This document shows, one piece after another, positions 8,215 to 17,236 of a stretch of DNA of 64,000 nt. A program made the position numbers and the translations under genes. This DNA comes from Pirellulaceae bacterium (GTDB taxonomy: Bacteria; Planctomycetota; Planctomycetia; Pirellulales; Pirellulaceae), in the NCBI GenBank assembly GCA_018402565.1, contig JAGYIQ010000003.1, forward strand, positions 124,001 through 188,000, given 5' to 3'. The notes beneath the pieces were generated by a model that was given only the letters and a program-made list of their open reading frames with translations, did no database searches and was not told the DNA's origin. How positions within the stretch are numbered: position 1 is the first letter of the stretch; every line of letters begins with the position of its first letter.

Positions 8215-8899
8215 TCCGACGGATGACCAAGCGCGGCGGGGTGTCGCCGCCGTGCCGAGCAAACCAATAGCTCCCCAACCAATCCAAGGCAGGCGTGGTC
8301 AACATGGCCAAGTGCAACGCCGACGGCAGGTAAATCGCCCCCCATGGAATCTGATCCGCGTAGGGAATCTCGGTGGTCGTGGAGATGATCACATCCACCT
8401 GACCTGCCCCCAGCCTCTCCATCAGGTTCGTCCAGTTCGAGAACGGCGAGGCCAATTGGGTCCGCAACTTCACTGCCGACAGGCAGCGGTCAATCTCGAT
8501 CGCCTCATGGTAATCCGTCACATGGATCAAGATCGGAGCCGCCGTCGGCGAAACCGCTCCAGAACGCAGTTCGGACGGCCGATCCGACAACTCCTGCCGC
8601 ACGCGGTAGACGTGATCCAACAAGTCGAACACGTCGCGTTCCACCAAACACTCGCACTTCATCTTCAGGCTGCTGGCGGTGCCGTACTCGCTGCTGGCCC
8701 TACCCCCGCTGCTGATCCCCCCGCCGCTGATCCCCCCATCGTGGAGGACTTCTGCCTGGGGCAGCGACCCGCTCTGCTCCCGACTGAATGTCCACGACGC
8801 TACCGAACCACCGCCGTTGCGAGTCCCCACGGTGGGAACGGGAGCAGCCATGCTGTGGTCAGTGATCAAGAAGGCAGTTGGATTGTAGGTGGCGATCAT
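8192..8899 (-). CDS. Hypothetical protein
   Basis: The 235-residue protein is not recognised. The N-terminal 65 residues contain a Gly/Ser-rich tract (GGISGGGISSGG). The rest looks like a compact alpha/beta protein (LIHVTDYHEAIEIDR, GAGQVDVIISTTTEIPYADQ). There is no signal peptide or membrane segment. It is preferred over the overlapping plus-strand ORF because AAGGA lies eight bases before the ATG and the composition is protein-like. It converges on the DUF58 gene with a 23-bp overlap. Upstream of its start lies the repeat-rich region. Confidence 0.65.
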   Translation of the reverse strand: MIATYNPTAFLITDHSMAAPVPTVGTRNGGGSVASWTFSREQSGSLPQAEVLHDGGISGGGISSGGRASSEYGTASSLKMKCECLVERDVFDLLDHVYRVRQELSDRPSELRSGAVSPTAAPILIHVTDYHEAIEIDRCLSAVKLRTQLASPFSNWTNLMERLGAGQVDVIISTTTEIPYADQIPWGAIYLPSALHLAMLTTPALDWLGSYWFARHGGDTPPRLVIRRTTASAGL

Positions 8900-9067
8900 G
8901 AGTTCGTTCCTTCGTTCGTCTGGTGGCTAGATCGATCGGCGGGCACGTCCGCCGAACCCATCACGCCGTGCGTTGTTCGTCTGCTTCTATAGTCGCGATG
9001 GGAGTGACACAGGCGGTCACACCCCGCGAGTTTTTTTGCTGGCAGGAAAAAAACACGCCGGGCTAGC

Positions 9068-9178
9068 ACCGCAGCGTCTGGTCCCAATACGCACCGCCGT
9101 CCCGTTCGGCTCGAGAAAACGGCACCGCACCGCCTGGTCCCAATACGCACCGCCGTCCCGTTCGGTTCGAGAAAACTG
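9068..9178. repeat. 56-bp direct repeat, two copies
   Basis: Two adjacent 56-bp copies (about 9068-9123 and 9124-9178) share CTGGTCCCAATACGCACCGC and CCCGTTCGG(C/T)TCGAGAAAAC with few differences. The 450 bp between the hypothetical gene and the palindromic island hold no credible gene. A GC/poly-T inverted repeat at 9022-9063 may act as a bidirectional terminator. Confidence 0.7.
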
Positions 9179-9353
9179 GGCGGAATTGCCCTTTGGATGC
9201 CTCGAAACGGGCCAAGCGGCCCAGCCAATCCGCCAGAACCGGCCCCTCACCGCCACCGCCACCCGTACGCCCCTTTTCGCTAGCACCCCCACCAGGCTCG
9301 TCCGCAGCGACCGCCACCTCGGCCGCCACCGGTGTGCGCGGGCCCCTTCAGAT

Positions 9354-9479
9354 AGGACATGGCGGCGGTGTTTACCCGCAACGCCAGAGGCGTGCGCGGC
9401 ACCATGCTCGACTTGCCATACACACAAGACACCGCAGCGACTTTCACCCGCACCGCCGCCGGCGTGCGCGGGCCCCTGA
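9354..9479 (-). repeat. Single inverted copy of the 128/72-bp array unit
   Basis: On the minus strand this segment reads as one unit of the large array at 12040-13495, including the anchor CAAGTCGAGCATGGTGCCGC and the GCCTCTGGCGTTGCGG block. Its opposite orientation places it as the outer end of the left arm of the palindromic island. Confidence 0.8.
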
Positions 9480-10326
9480 GACCCGTTCCGCGATAGGCAG
9501 ACTCCCAAGCCCTTTCGAGCCCAACTCTTATCGAGATGCCTCAACCGATAAGAGACTGACTGCATACCACTCGACTAACACAACCTCCGAGCCAACACTA
9601 ACCAACGTCGGCTCTCGAACACAAACCAGCAGAGGGCCGCTGCTCTACAACTGTCCCCATTCCTCTGCCCCCATTCCTCTGTCTCCATTCCTCTGTCCCC
9701 ATTCCTCTGTCCCCATTCCTCTGTCCCCATTCCTCTGTCCCCATTCCTCTGTCCCCATTCCTCTGTCCCCATTCCTCTGTCCTCATTCCTCTGTCCCTCA
9801 TTCCCCTGTCCTCATTCCTCTGTCCCCATTCCTCTGTCCCCATTCCTCTGTCCCCATTCCTCTGTCCTCATTCCTCTGTCCCCATTCCTCTGTCCCCATT
9901 CCTCTGTCCTCATTCCTCTGTCCTCATTCCTCTGTCCCCATTCCCCTGTCCCCATTCCTCTGTCCCCCATTCCTCTGTCCCCATTCCTCTGTCCCCATTC
10001 CTCTGTCCCCATTCCTCTGTCCCCATTCCTCTGTCCCCATTCCTCTGTCCCCATTCCTCTGTCCCCATTCCTCTGTCCCCATTCCTCTGTCCCCATTCCT
10101 CTGTCCTCATTCCTCTGTCCTCATTCCCCTGTCCTCATTCCTCTGTCTCCATTCCTCGGTCTCCATTCCTCGGTCTCCATTCCCCTGTCCTCATTCGACC
10201 TCCAACCAGTATACGGCTGCTGGTCTACATCCCCGCCCACCATCCCGGGCTTGTCCCGGTGGAGGCATGACTGACCAGCTACCAACGAACCAAAAATAAT
10301 CAAAAAGAAGGCTCGTTGCCCCTTGG
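9480..10326. repeat. Left arm of giant interrupted inverted repeat
   Basis: Read on the minus strand this arm matches 11463-12030. Three matching blocks occur in mirror order: an outer block (CCCTTTCGAGCCCAACTCTT and CTCGACTAACACA, about 9500-9650), the 14-bp array (9651-10197), and an inner block (CCGCCCACCATCC, CGGTGGAGGCATGACTGACC, then GTTGCCCCTTGG ending at 10326). The array in this arm is about twice as long as in the other. No coding sequence is credible here; the ORFs that cross it are products of the repeats. Confidence 0.9.
9651..10197. repeat. 14-bp tandem array (about 39 units)
   Basis: The unit on the plus strand is ATTCCTCTGTCCCC, with single-base variants such as TCTCC, TCCTC and CCCCTG. 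Because 14 is not a multiple of three, the minus strand is open in several frames and yields repetitive MGTEEWGQRNGDRG-like translations. These are not credible proteins. There are no unique spacers, so it is not a CRISPR array. Confidence 0.95.
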
Positions 10327-10413
10327 TCGAGTTGCCCCACGCCCAAGCTTTCTGTAGCTTTTGGCCGCGACCGTGGGTATAATTTAAGCTGTACCCCAGT
10401 CAGACTTATCCCC

Positions 10414-11064
10414 AGCCAACTTGCGCTTACCTACGATCCTGCCAGGCGACTGATCCGCAGCGAGGACCAAAAAGGTGATCCCGTGACCTACAACCAACAG
10501 TACTCCATCGTGGGCCTGGCCAACGCGGATGGGACGCTTGTCGCGCGTTATACCTACAGCGATTATGGCACCCTGGGCATCTACGCTGCCAACGGCACCG
10601 TTCGTACGAGCAGTACTTATGCCAATCGCTACACCTACACCAGACGGGAGTGGGATGGTGAGTTGAAGCTCTATCACTTCAGGGCGCGGTGGTACAGAAT
10701 CGAGAAACAATATTGTATTGGTGGCTTTGTAGTAGACGAATCCGTATCTGAATTATGGCGACGACTTCCCGACATGCACGCGGATCTTGATTCTTGTTTC
10801 CAAAAGTGTATGCGGAACAGTGACGGATCAGTCCTTTTCACGGCCCAGTTATCGCTAGTACCAGCGAAGTTGGGGCACTCTGTGTTGCAGAGATTGGAGT
10901 TAAAGTGGGCAGGTTCCCAGGAGCCGTTGTTGGCACGGCAATGGGTGGGTTCATTGGCAATTGGATTCCTTGGCTTTGCATTACGGAGCGACGCCGACGA
11001 ATCTGTCAATCGACGAACAGCCGATGATTGCAGAAATGCAAAATCATTTGTCGGACACGCTTGA
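10414..11064 (+). pseudogene. Decayed Rhs/YD-repeat protein C-terminal fragment
   Basis: The open frame carries the end of an Rhs core: LTYDPARRLIRSEDQ, then YSIVGLANADGTLVARYTY, and ELKLYHFRARWY. This is the 'YHxRARWYD' end of the YD-repeat shell, but the DPRxGRF continuation is missing and no full-length gene precedes it. The tail seems spread over three frames: DMHADLDSCFQKCMRNS in the main frame, a glycine-zipper stretch GAVVGTAMGGFIG at 10920-10958 in another, and IDEQPMIAEMQNHLSDTLDE ending near 11066 in a third. The core residues are recognisable; the frame-by-frame reconstruction of the tail is inference. It sits at the centre of the palindromic island. Confidence 0.7.
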
Positions 11065-11126
11065 TGAAATTTAATATGATATTTGCAACATACTAACATT
11101 CATTAGCCATTGAAGAGGACCTAATA

Positions 11127-11339
11127 GTGAAAAACACCCTTCTCATAATCTTGGCCTATGGCTTGTTTGTCACGTTCGCCATGCCAAAGCTTTTGCCAAC
11201 CGTGTTGCACATGATTGGTAACCGTAGTTCTCCAGTTCTAGCTCCGATCGAAGAACAGTATTTTCTGCTAATTGCGATGATGTCCATCGCGGCGTTCGCT
11301 ATTTGCTTCATTTTACGCCAACTCAAGAAATTTCCGTAA
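11127..11339 (+). CDS. Small two-helix membrane protein
   Basis: A 70-residue ORF with two hydrophobic segments (about 3-25 and 46-63), separated by a short polar loop, and a basic end (RQLKKFP). AAGAGGA lies about ten bases before the start. The base composition is markedly more AT-rich than the surrounding genes. It follows the Rhs tail by 62 bases, the usual place for a small immunity or tail-associated gene in Rhs loci, but no family is recognised. It may be a relic rather than a functional gene. Confidence 0.45.
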   Translation: MKNTLLIILAYGLFVTFAMPKLLPTVLHMIGNRSSPVLAPIEEQYFLLIAMMSIAAFAICFILRQLKKFP

Positions 11340-11462
11340 ATAACCCCGATTCTGAGAACTAGCTGGGCAGGTGCCGCTAGGCGACAGCGGATTGGCACGA
11401 TCTTTCGCTAACCGAAAGATCGGATGTAAAGCGTTTGCCTGCCGAACTCTGCGCCGATGTGG

Positions 11463-12030
11463 CCAAGGGGCAACGGGCCTTCTTTCTGATTATTGGGGGG
11501 GATGCTGGTAGCCGGTCAGTCATGCCTCCACCGGGACGAGCCCGGATGGTGGGCGGGGAAAGCGCCTCGCTGCTGGTTGGAGGTGAGATATGGACAGAGG
11601 AATGAGGACTGTGGAATGGGGACAGAGGAATGAGGACAGGGGAATGAGGACAGAGGAATGAGGACAGAGGAATGAGGACAGAGGAATGAGGACAGAGGAA
11701 TGGGGACAGAGGAATGGGGACAGAGGAATGGAGACAGGGGAATGGAGACAGGGGAATGAGGACAGGGGAATGAGGACAGGGGAATGAGGACAGGGGAATG
11801 GGGACAGAGGAATGGAGACAGAGGAATGAGGGCAGGGGAATGAGGACAGGGGAATGGGGACAGTTGTAGAGCAGCGGCCGTCTGCTGGTTCGTGATTGAG
11901 AGCCGACGTTAGTTAATGTTGGCTCGGAGACTGTGTTAGTCGAGTAGTATGTTATCAGTCTCTCGTCGGGTGAGGCGTTGCAACAAGAGTTGGGCTCGAA
12001 AGGGTTTGGGAATCTGCGTACCGTGGAACT
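11463..12030. repeat. Right arm of giant interrupted inverted repeat
   Basis: This arm mirrors 9480-10326. It starts with CCAAGGGGCAACGGGCCTTC, continues with CATGCCTCCACCG and the 14-bp array (11590-11863), and ends with AAGAGTTGGGCTCGAAAGGG. Divergence between the arms is a few percent to perhaps 15% outside the array, so the duplication is not brand new. The 1.1 kb between the arms contains the Rhs remnant and the small membrane ORF. Confidence 0.9.
11590..11863. repeat. 14-bp tandem array (about 19 units), opposite orientation
   Basis: The unit GAATGGGGACAGAG is the reverse complement of the unit at 9651-10197. Variants GAATGAGGACAGGG are common. The array ends in the same CAGTTGTAGAGCAGCGGCC sequence that borders the left array. 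Confidence 0.95.
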
Positions 12031-12039
12031 GGTTCATGC

Positions 12040-13495
12040 GATCGCGCACGCCTCTGGCGTTGCGGCTTAATGTCGCTGCGGTGTCTTGATTGTCGGTCAA
12101 GTCGAGCATGGTGCCGCGCACGCCGCCGGCGTTGCGGTTAAACACCGCCGCCGCATCCTATCTGATTTGCCACCGCGCATGCTGCCGGTGGGGGTGGATG
12201 GCGCTGCGGTGTCCTGTGTGAATGGCAAGTCGAGCATGGTGCCGCGCACGCCTCTGGCGTTGCGGTTAAACACCGCCGCCGCATCCTATCTGATTTGCCA
12301 CCGCGCATGCTGCCGGTGGGGGTGGATAGCGCTGCCGTGTCCTGTGTGAATGGCAAGTCGAGCATGGTGCCGCGTACGCCTCTGGCGTTGCGGTTAAACA
12401 CCGCCGCCGCATCCTATCTGATTTGCCACGCGCATGCTGCCGGTGGGGATGGATGGCGCTGCGGTGTCCTGTGTGAATGGCAAGTCGAGCATGGTGCCGC
12501 GCACGCCTCTGGCGTTGCGGCTTAATGTCGCTGCGGTGTCTTGATTGTCGGTCAAGTCGAGCATGGTGCCGCGCACGCCGCCGGCGTTGCGGTTAAACAC
12601 CGCCGCCGCATCCTATCTGATTTGCCACCGCGCATGCTGCCGGTGGGGATGGATGGCGCTGCGGTGTCCTCTGTGTATGTCAAGTCGAGCATGGTGCCGC
12701 GCACGCCTCTGGCGTTGCGGCTTAATGTCACTGCGGTGTCGTGGTTGCCGGTCACGTCGAGCATGGTGCCGCGCACGCCGCCGGCGTTGCGGTTAAACAC
12801 CGCCGCCGCATCCTATCTGATTTGCCACCGCGCATGCTGCCGGTGGGGGTGGATGGCGCTGCGGTGTCCTGTGTGTATGTCAAGTCGAGCATGGTGCCGC
12901 GCACGCCTCTGGCGTTGCGGCTTAATGTCGCTGCGGTGTCTTGATTGTCGGTCAAGTCGAGCATGGTGCCGCGCACGCCGCCGGCGTTGCGGTTAAACAC
13001 CGCCGCCGCATCCTATCTGATTTGCCACCGCGCATGCTGCCGGTGGGGGTGGATGGCGCTGCCGTGTCCTGTGTGAATGGCAAGTCGAGCATGGTGCCGC
13101 GCACGCCTCTGGCGTTGCGGCTTAATGTCGCTGCGGTGTCTTGATTGTCGGTCAAGTCGAGCATGGTGCCGCGCACGCCGCCGGCGTTGCGGTTAAACAC
13201 CGCCGCCGCATCCTAGCTGATTTGCCACCGCGCATGCTGCCGGTGGGGGTAGATGTCGCTGCCGCGTCCTGTGTGAATGGCAAGTCGAGCATGGTGCCGC
13301 GCACACCTCTGGCGTTGCGGCTTAATGTCGCTGCGGTGTCTTGATTGTCGGTCAAGTCGAGCATGGTGCCGCGCACGCCTCTGGCGTTGCGGTTAAACAC
13401 CGCCGCCGCGTCCTAGCTCAATGCGACCGCGGACGCCGGCGGGGGTGGGGGGTGGAGGGTGGATGTCGCTGCGGTGGCTTGTGTGTCGGTCGCGG
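12040..13495. repeat. 1.4-kb array of alternating 128-bp and 72-bp units
   Basis: The anchor CAAGTCGAGCATGGTGCCGC recurs first at spacings of about 128, 128 and 127 bp, then alternately 72 and 128 bp, which gives a 200-bp higher-order period (for example at 12553, 12753, 12953, 13153). The 128-bp unit contains CGCATGCTGCCGGTGGGG, and the 72-bp unit contains GCGGTGTCTTGATTGTCGGT. Several 67-82-aa ORFs recur exactly every 200 bp on both strands; since 200 is not a multiple of three they are artefacts of the repeat. The array degenerates just before the glgX stop codon at 13501. Confidence 0.93.
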
Positions 13496-13500
13496 AGACA

Positions 13501-15609
13501 CTAGTGCCCAGCGCCGGCACCGGAGGGTTCGGCCACAAACAACATCGTGGTTTTACCCGGCAGGACGATGCGAGTCCGCTTTTGCAACACCGGGCCATCG
13601 TTGTTGGGGAAGATGTCTTTGGGCGAGTCCTCCGCAGTGTCCAAGAACAGACGCCATTTGCGTTCTTTGGCCACCACCGGCACTTGGAACTCGGCCGCCA
13701 CGTCACTGGCGTTGAACATGATCATCACGTCGCGGCCCAGCCCGGTGGGATCGTCTTTGGCCAAAGGCCGCGTCAGTAGGCAAGTCATTTGCTGGGACTG
13801 GTGCCAATCGATCGCCGTGCCCACGGGTCCATACCAACTGACATCCGGCAGATGATCTGGGGACGGGCTGCGGCCGGTCAAGTACAACTCGCGGCGGAGC
13901 GTCGGTTGGGATTTGCGGAAGTGGATCAAGGCTTGACTGAAACGCAGCAACTCGGCGTTGGTCTCCGCCAAAGTCCAATCGATCCAACTGATCTCATTGT
14001 CTTGGCAGTAGGCGTTGTTGTTGCCCTGTTGTGTGCGTCGGAACTCGTCTCCAGCCAACAACATGGGCACACCTTGGCTGATCAGCAGGGTGGTCAACAT
14101 GTTCTTGATTTGCCGCAGGCGGAGGCTATCGATCGGCTTGCGATCGGTGGGACCTTCCACACCATAGTTAAAACTGTGGTTATTGTTGTCGCCGTCGCGG
14201 TTGTCCTCGCCGTTGGCTTGGTTGTGCTTGTGGTTGTAGCTAACCATATCATTCATCGTGAATCCGTCGTGGGAAGTCACGAAGTTGATGCTGCAATAGG
14301 GCGGCCGACCACCGGATTGGTAGAGATCGCTGGAGCCACTCAATCGCGTCGCCAGGGCACCCAACATGCCGCCGTCACCCCGCCAGAAGCGGCGGACATC
14401 GTCCCGAAAGCGTCCGTTCCATTCGGCCCAGCGAGCGTTGCCGAAGCTGCCCACTTGATAGGCGCCGGCGGCATCCCAGGCCTCGGCAATCATCTTGGCG
14501 TCGGACAGCAGCGGATCTTCGGCGATCTGCTCCACGAGTGGTGGGTTGGGCACCAAGTTGCCATTGCGATCGCGGGACAGAATCGAAGCCAGATCGAAGC
14601 GGAAGCCATCGATGTGGAAGTTGTGCACCCAATATCGCAGGCAGTGGAAGATCATCTCGCGAGTCACGGGATGATTGCCGTTGAGCGTATTGCCGCAGCC
14701 GGAGTAGTTCTTGTAATAACGCTTGTCGCGTTCCAGCATGTAGTAGACGGAGTTCTCCAAACCCTTGAAGCTGAGCGTGGGGCCATGCTCGTTGCCTTCG
14801 CAGGTGTGATTGAAGACCACGTCCAAGATGACTTCGATCCCCTCGGCGTGCAGCGCCTTGACCATTTCTTTGAACTCGCGGACCTGGGCGCCCGGTGTTT
14901 GGTCGTAGGCATAGCCCCGGTGGGGGGCAAAAAACGCCATCGGATCGTAGCCCCAGTAGTTGCGGATCCGCGGCGGCTTGCCGTCTGACCCCAAGATGGG
15001 AAACTCGTTCATCGGCATCAGCTCGACCGCCGTCACGCCCAGTCGCTTGAGGTAGGGGATCTTGTCGATCACGCCCAGGTAGGTGCCGGGATGCTTGACC
15101 CCGGACGAGGCGTGTTGGGTGAACCCGCGAATGTGCATTTCGTAGATCACCGTCTCCGACAAGCTGCGTCGGATATGGCGATCGCCCGACCAATCAAAAT
15201 GATCGTCGACGACCACGCACTTGGGCGGCCGCGTGATCCCGTCGGAGTTATCCAGAAACGTGCCGGCCAGGGCCTTGGCGTAGGGATCGATCAGCCGGGC
15301 TTTCGGGTCGAAGCGATGCCCATTCTCTGGCTCGAACGGCCCATCTGCCTGGAAATGGTACAGTTGCCCGGCGCGGAGGCTCGGCACAAACAGACCCCAG
15401 ATGTCTCCCCAGCGATCGGTCTCGGGATGGAACGTCAAGACGCGATCCGGATCCATGTCGTCGACATGTTTGTACAGCAACAGCTTCAGCGAGGTGGCGT
15501 TGCGGCTAAAAACCAAAAATTGCACGCCATCTTCGCCCAAGATCGCGCCGTAGGGAACTGTATGGGTGAATTGCATCTGTTGTTGCTCGGGTTGCAGTCT
15601 CATCAACAT
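13501..15609 (-). CDS. glgX: Glycogen debranching enzyme (isoamylase type)
   Basis: This 702-residue GH13 enzyme hydrolyses alpha-1,6 branches of glycogen in the cytoplasm. An N-terminal CBM48-like domain (about 10-120) precedes the (beta/alpha)8 barrel. Catalytic motifs are all visible: HIDGFRFDLAS carries the nucleophile Asp, MIAEAWDAAG the acid/base Glu, and FVTSHDGFTM the third Asp. The GlgX-typical stretch with NNNHSFNYGVEGPTD is present. The length matches the family. The ATG at 15609 is chosen; the ATG six bases further in is equally possible. No other glycogen genes are adjacent. The stop codon abuts the long repeat array. Confidence 0.95.
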   Translation of the reverse strand: MLMRLQPEQQQMQFTHTVPYGAILGEDGVQFLVFSRNATSLKLLLYKHVDDMDPDRVLTFHPETDRWGDIWGLFVPSLRAGQLYHFQADGPFEPENGHRFDPKARLIDPYAKALAGTFLDNSDGITRPPKCVVVDDHFDWSGDRHIRRSLSETVIYEMHIRGFTQHASSGVKHPGTYLGVIDKIPYLKRLGVTAVELMPMNEFPILGSDGKPPRIRNYWGYDPMAFFAPHRGYAYDQTPGAQVREFKEMVKALHAEGIEVILDVVFNHTCEGNEHGPTLSFKGLENSVYYMLERDKRYYKNYSGCGNTLNGNHPVTREMIFHCLRYWVHNFHIDGFRFDLASILSRDRNGNLVPNPPLVEQIAEDPLLSDAKMIAEAWDAAGAYQVGSFGNARWAEWNGRFRDDVRRFWRGDGGMLGALATRLSGSSDLYQSGGRPPYCSINFVTSHDGFTMNDMVSYNHKHNQANGEDNRDGDNNNHSFNYGVEGPTDRKPIDSLRLRQIKNMLTTLLISQGVPMLLAGDEFRRTQQGNNNAYCQDNEISWIDWTLAETNAELLRFSQALIHFRKSQPTLRRELYLTGRSPSPDHLPDVSWYGPVGTAIDWHQSQQMTCLLTRPLAKDDPTGLGRDVMIMFNASDVAAEFQVPVVAKERKWRLFLDTAEDSPKDIFPNNDGPVLQKRTRIVLPGKTTMLFVAEPSGAGAGH

Positions 15610-15845
15610 GGTGGGCTCTCAAACCGGGGGGACCGTCCAGCGGAAATCTTCCGCCCTGCCGCCGGTAACGTACCACCGAAGTGAGCCCTAGGTAGCCTTT
15701 CGCTGCCGATTTAACGGCAGACAACGCGATCGTGGGTGCGAACACGCCAATTGACCGATAGTTTACCGGCCACACCACCCACTCGGCTTGGGCAAGCCGT
15801 ACCGGTTGGTGAAGCTTTCTGGTGCATGGTTACGGCCAGTCTTAC

Positions 15846-17213
15846 TTATTCGAAGCAGTACAAGACCTCTTGCCGCTGCTGTCGACTGCCAGTGGCGACC
15901 CGCAGGAACAACTGATTGCCCGCCACCGCGGGGCTGGGGAAGCTGTCCGTGCCGATCTGGTTCTCGGCCACCACTTCGCAGGCTTCCGGATTGGGACGGA
16001 TCACGTACAGGTTGCCGCCTTCGTTGGCACAATACAGGTGCCCACCGGCATAGATCGGCGAGGCGCTGACCGGACCACGAAACCGCTGCTTCCACATCTC
16101 CTGGCCGTCAGTCGCTCGCCAGCAGTACAGGATGCCGCCGTCGGTCAGGGCGTAGACGTAGCCGTCGATGACAATCATCGACTGCTCGTAACATTTTTGG
16201 TTGACCGACCAGTTGGCCCGCGGACGTTGGTCGGCGCCAGCGCCCAGTTCGATGGCCACGGTCTCGTTTTGCGGATACCCGCCGCTGGCAAAGACGCGTT
16301 GGCTGTCCCAGACCGCAGTGCCACAAGTCGCGGTGGCGGCACCAGCGGCCTCCCACAACTGCTGGCCATTGGCAGGGTCGTAAGACACGATCTTCTGGTT
16401 GCCGCTGATCAACAGTTGGTCGCGGCCTTGCAAGTGAGCAATCGTGGGACTGGAGAAGCTGATGTTGGCAGCCCGTTCAGTCTTCCACACCGGCTGCCCA
16501 TCGGTTCGGCGAAAGGCCTGCAGGGAGCTGGGCCCGTCGTATTCGGCCACGACAATCACCAAGTCTTGATACAGCACGGGCGAAGCTGCGTAACCATATT
16601 CGTACATGGTGGGCCGATACTTGCCGGCATCCGCCCGCCAGGCGACTTCGCCAGTCAAATTCAGGGCGGTCAGTTCCAGCCGATCGTGATGGTAGACCGC
16701 CACGTACAACCGCTCCCCGTCGCAGGCCAAGGTCGGCGAGGCCTCCGTGTTTTTGGGGTGATTGCGAGCGGGAAAGCCGCCACTGTTGATCTCGGTTTGC
16801 CACTGGGCCTGACCCGTTTGGCGATCGAAAGCCAGCACCAAGTGGCGCTGTTCGGCCTCCAACGCCGTCAGCAGGAAGACCTGATCACCGACCACAGTGG
16901 GTGAACTGTGCCCGCGGCCGGGGACCGGGGCCTGCCACTTGGCGCGAGCCACATCCAGTTGGGTCGGCGGTTTGGCCGTCGCGGGAGCGTGCCCATCGCG
17001 TCCAGGGCCTCGCCACCAAGGCCAGTCGCGGGTCAGATCCAACTTGGGAAAAGACGCGGCATCCGAGGGCAAACCCAGCGGCAGGGGCTCGGCCACCGCA
17101 CCCGGTTGAGCGACGACCTCCTCCGCTTGCTCCGTGGCCGAGCCGTCGAAACAACCCGAACACATGCTTGCCAACCACATCCAGACGATCGTTTGCAACA
17201 TTTTATTTCTCAT
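15846..17213 (-). CDS. PQQ-binding-like beta-propeller lipoprotein
   Basis: The protein has 455 residues. The ATG at 17213 gives MRNKMLQTIVWMWLASMCSG followed by Cys21, a likely lipoprotein signal, so it is probably anchored outside the cytoplasm. The mature part consists of beta-propeller blades with PQQ-enzyme-like repeats: WPWWRGPGRDGHAPA near the start, AFDRQTGQAQWQTEI, ALNLTGEVAWRADAG, SYDPANGQQLWEAAG, and CWRATDGQEMWKQRF. PQQ-dehydrogenase metal and disulfide residues are not apparent, so this is a BamB-like or scaffold propeller rather than an alcohol dehydrogenase. Such proteins are abundant in planctomycetes. It is transcribed toward glgX, but a 236-bp gap separates them. Confidence 0.85.
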   Translation of the reverse strand: MRNKMLQTIVWMWLASMCSGCFDGSATEQAEEVVAQPGAVAEPLPLGLPSDAASFPKLDLTRDWPWWRGPGRDGHAPATAKPPTQLDVARAKWQAPVPGRGHSSPTVVGDQVFLLTALEAEQRHLVLAFDRQTGQAQWQTEINSGGFPARNHPKNTEASPTLACDGERLYVAVYHHDRLELTALNLTGEVAWRADAGKYRPTMYEYGYAASPVLYQDLVIVVAEYDGPSSLQAFRRTDGQPVWKTERAANISFSSPTIAHLQGRDQLLISGNQKIVSYDPANGQQLWEAAGAATATCGTAVWDSQRVFASGGYPQNETVAIELGAGADQRPRANWSVNQKCYEQSMIVIDGYVYALTDGGILYCWRATDGQEMWKQRFRGPVSASPIYAGGHLYCANEGGNLYVIRPNPEACEVVAENQIGTDSFPSPAVAGNQLFLRVATGSRQQRQEVLYCFE

Positions 17214-17236
17214 TGGTTGAAATGTTCCTGTTTGTC

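Noticed and set aside
8252..8992. 246-aa plus-strand ORF opposite the hypothetical gene at 8192-8899
   Set aside because: No ribosome site was found and its composition is Arg/Gln/Pro-rich, whereas the minus-strand ORF has AAGGA and a protein-like sequence.
9193..10299. Long plus-strand ORF and several minus-strand ORFs across the 14-bp array (MGTEEWGQRNGDRG type)
   Set aside because: They are translations of a 14-bp repeat that stays open in several frames; there is no ribosome site, no conserved domain and no codon bias.
9651..13495. Possible CRISPR array
   Set aside because: Units are directly adjacent or nested without unique spacers of constant size, and no cas gene is present.
12086..13715. 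Series of 67-150-aa ORFs repeating every 200 bp on both strands
   Set aside because: Their borders shift with the repeat period, which is not a multiple of three. They reflect DNA amplification, not a gene family.
13789..14988. 399-aa plus-strand ORF opposite glgX
   Set aside because: It is the antisense shadow of a gene with all GH13 motifs; its translation has no recognisable feature.
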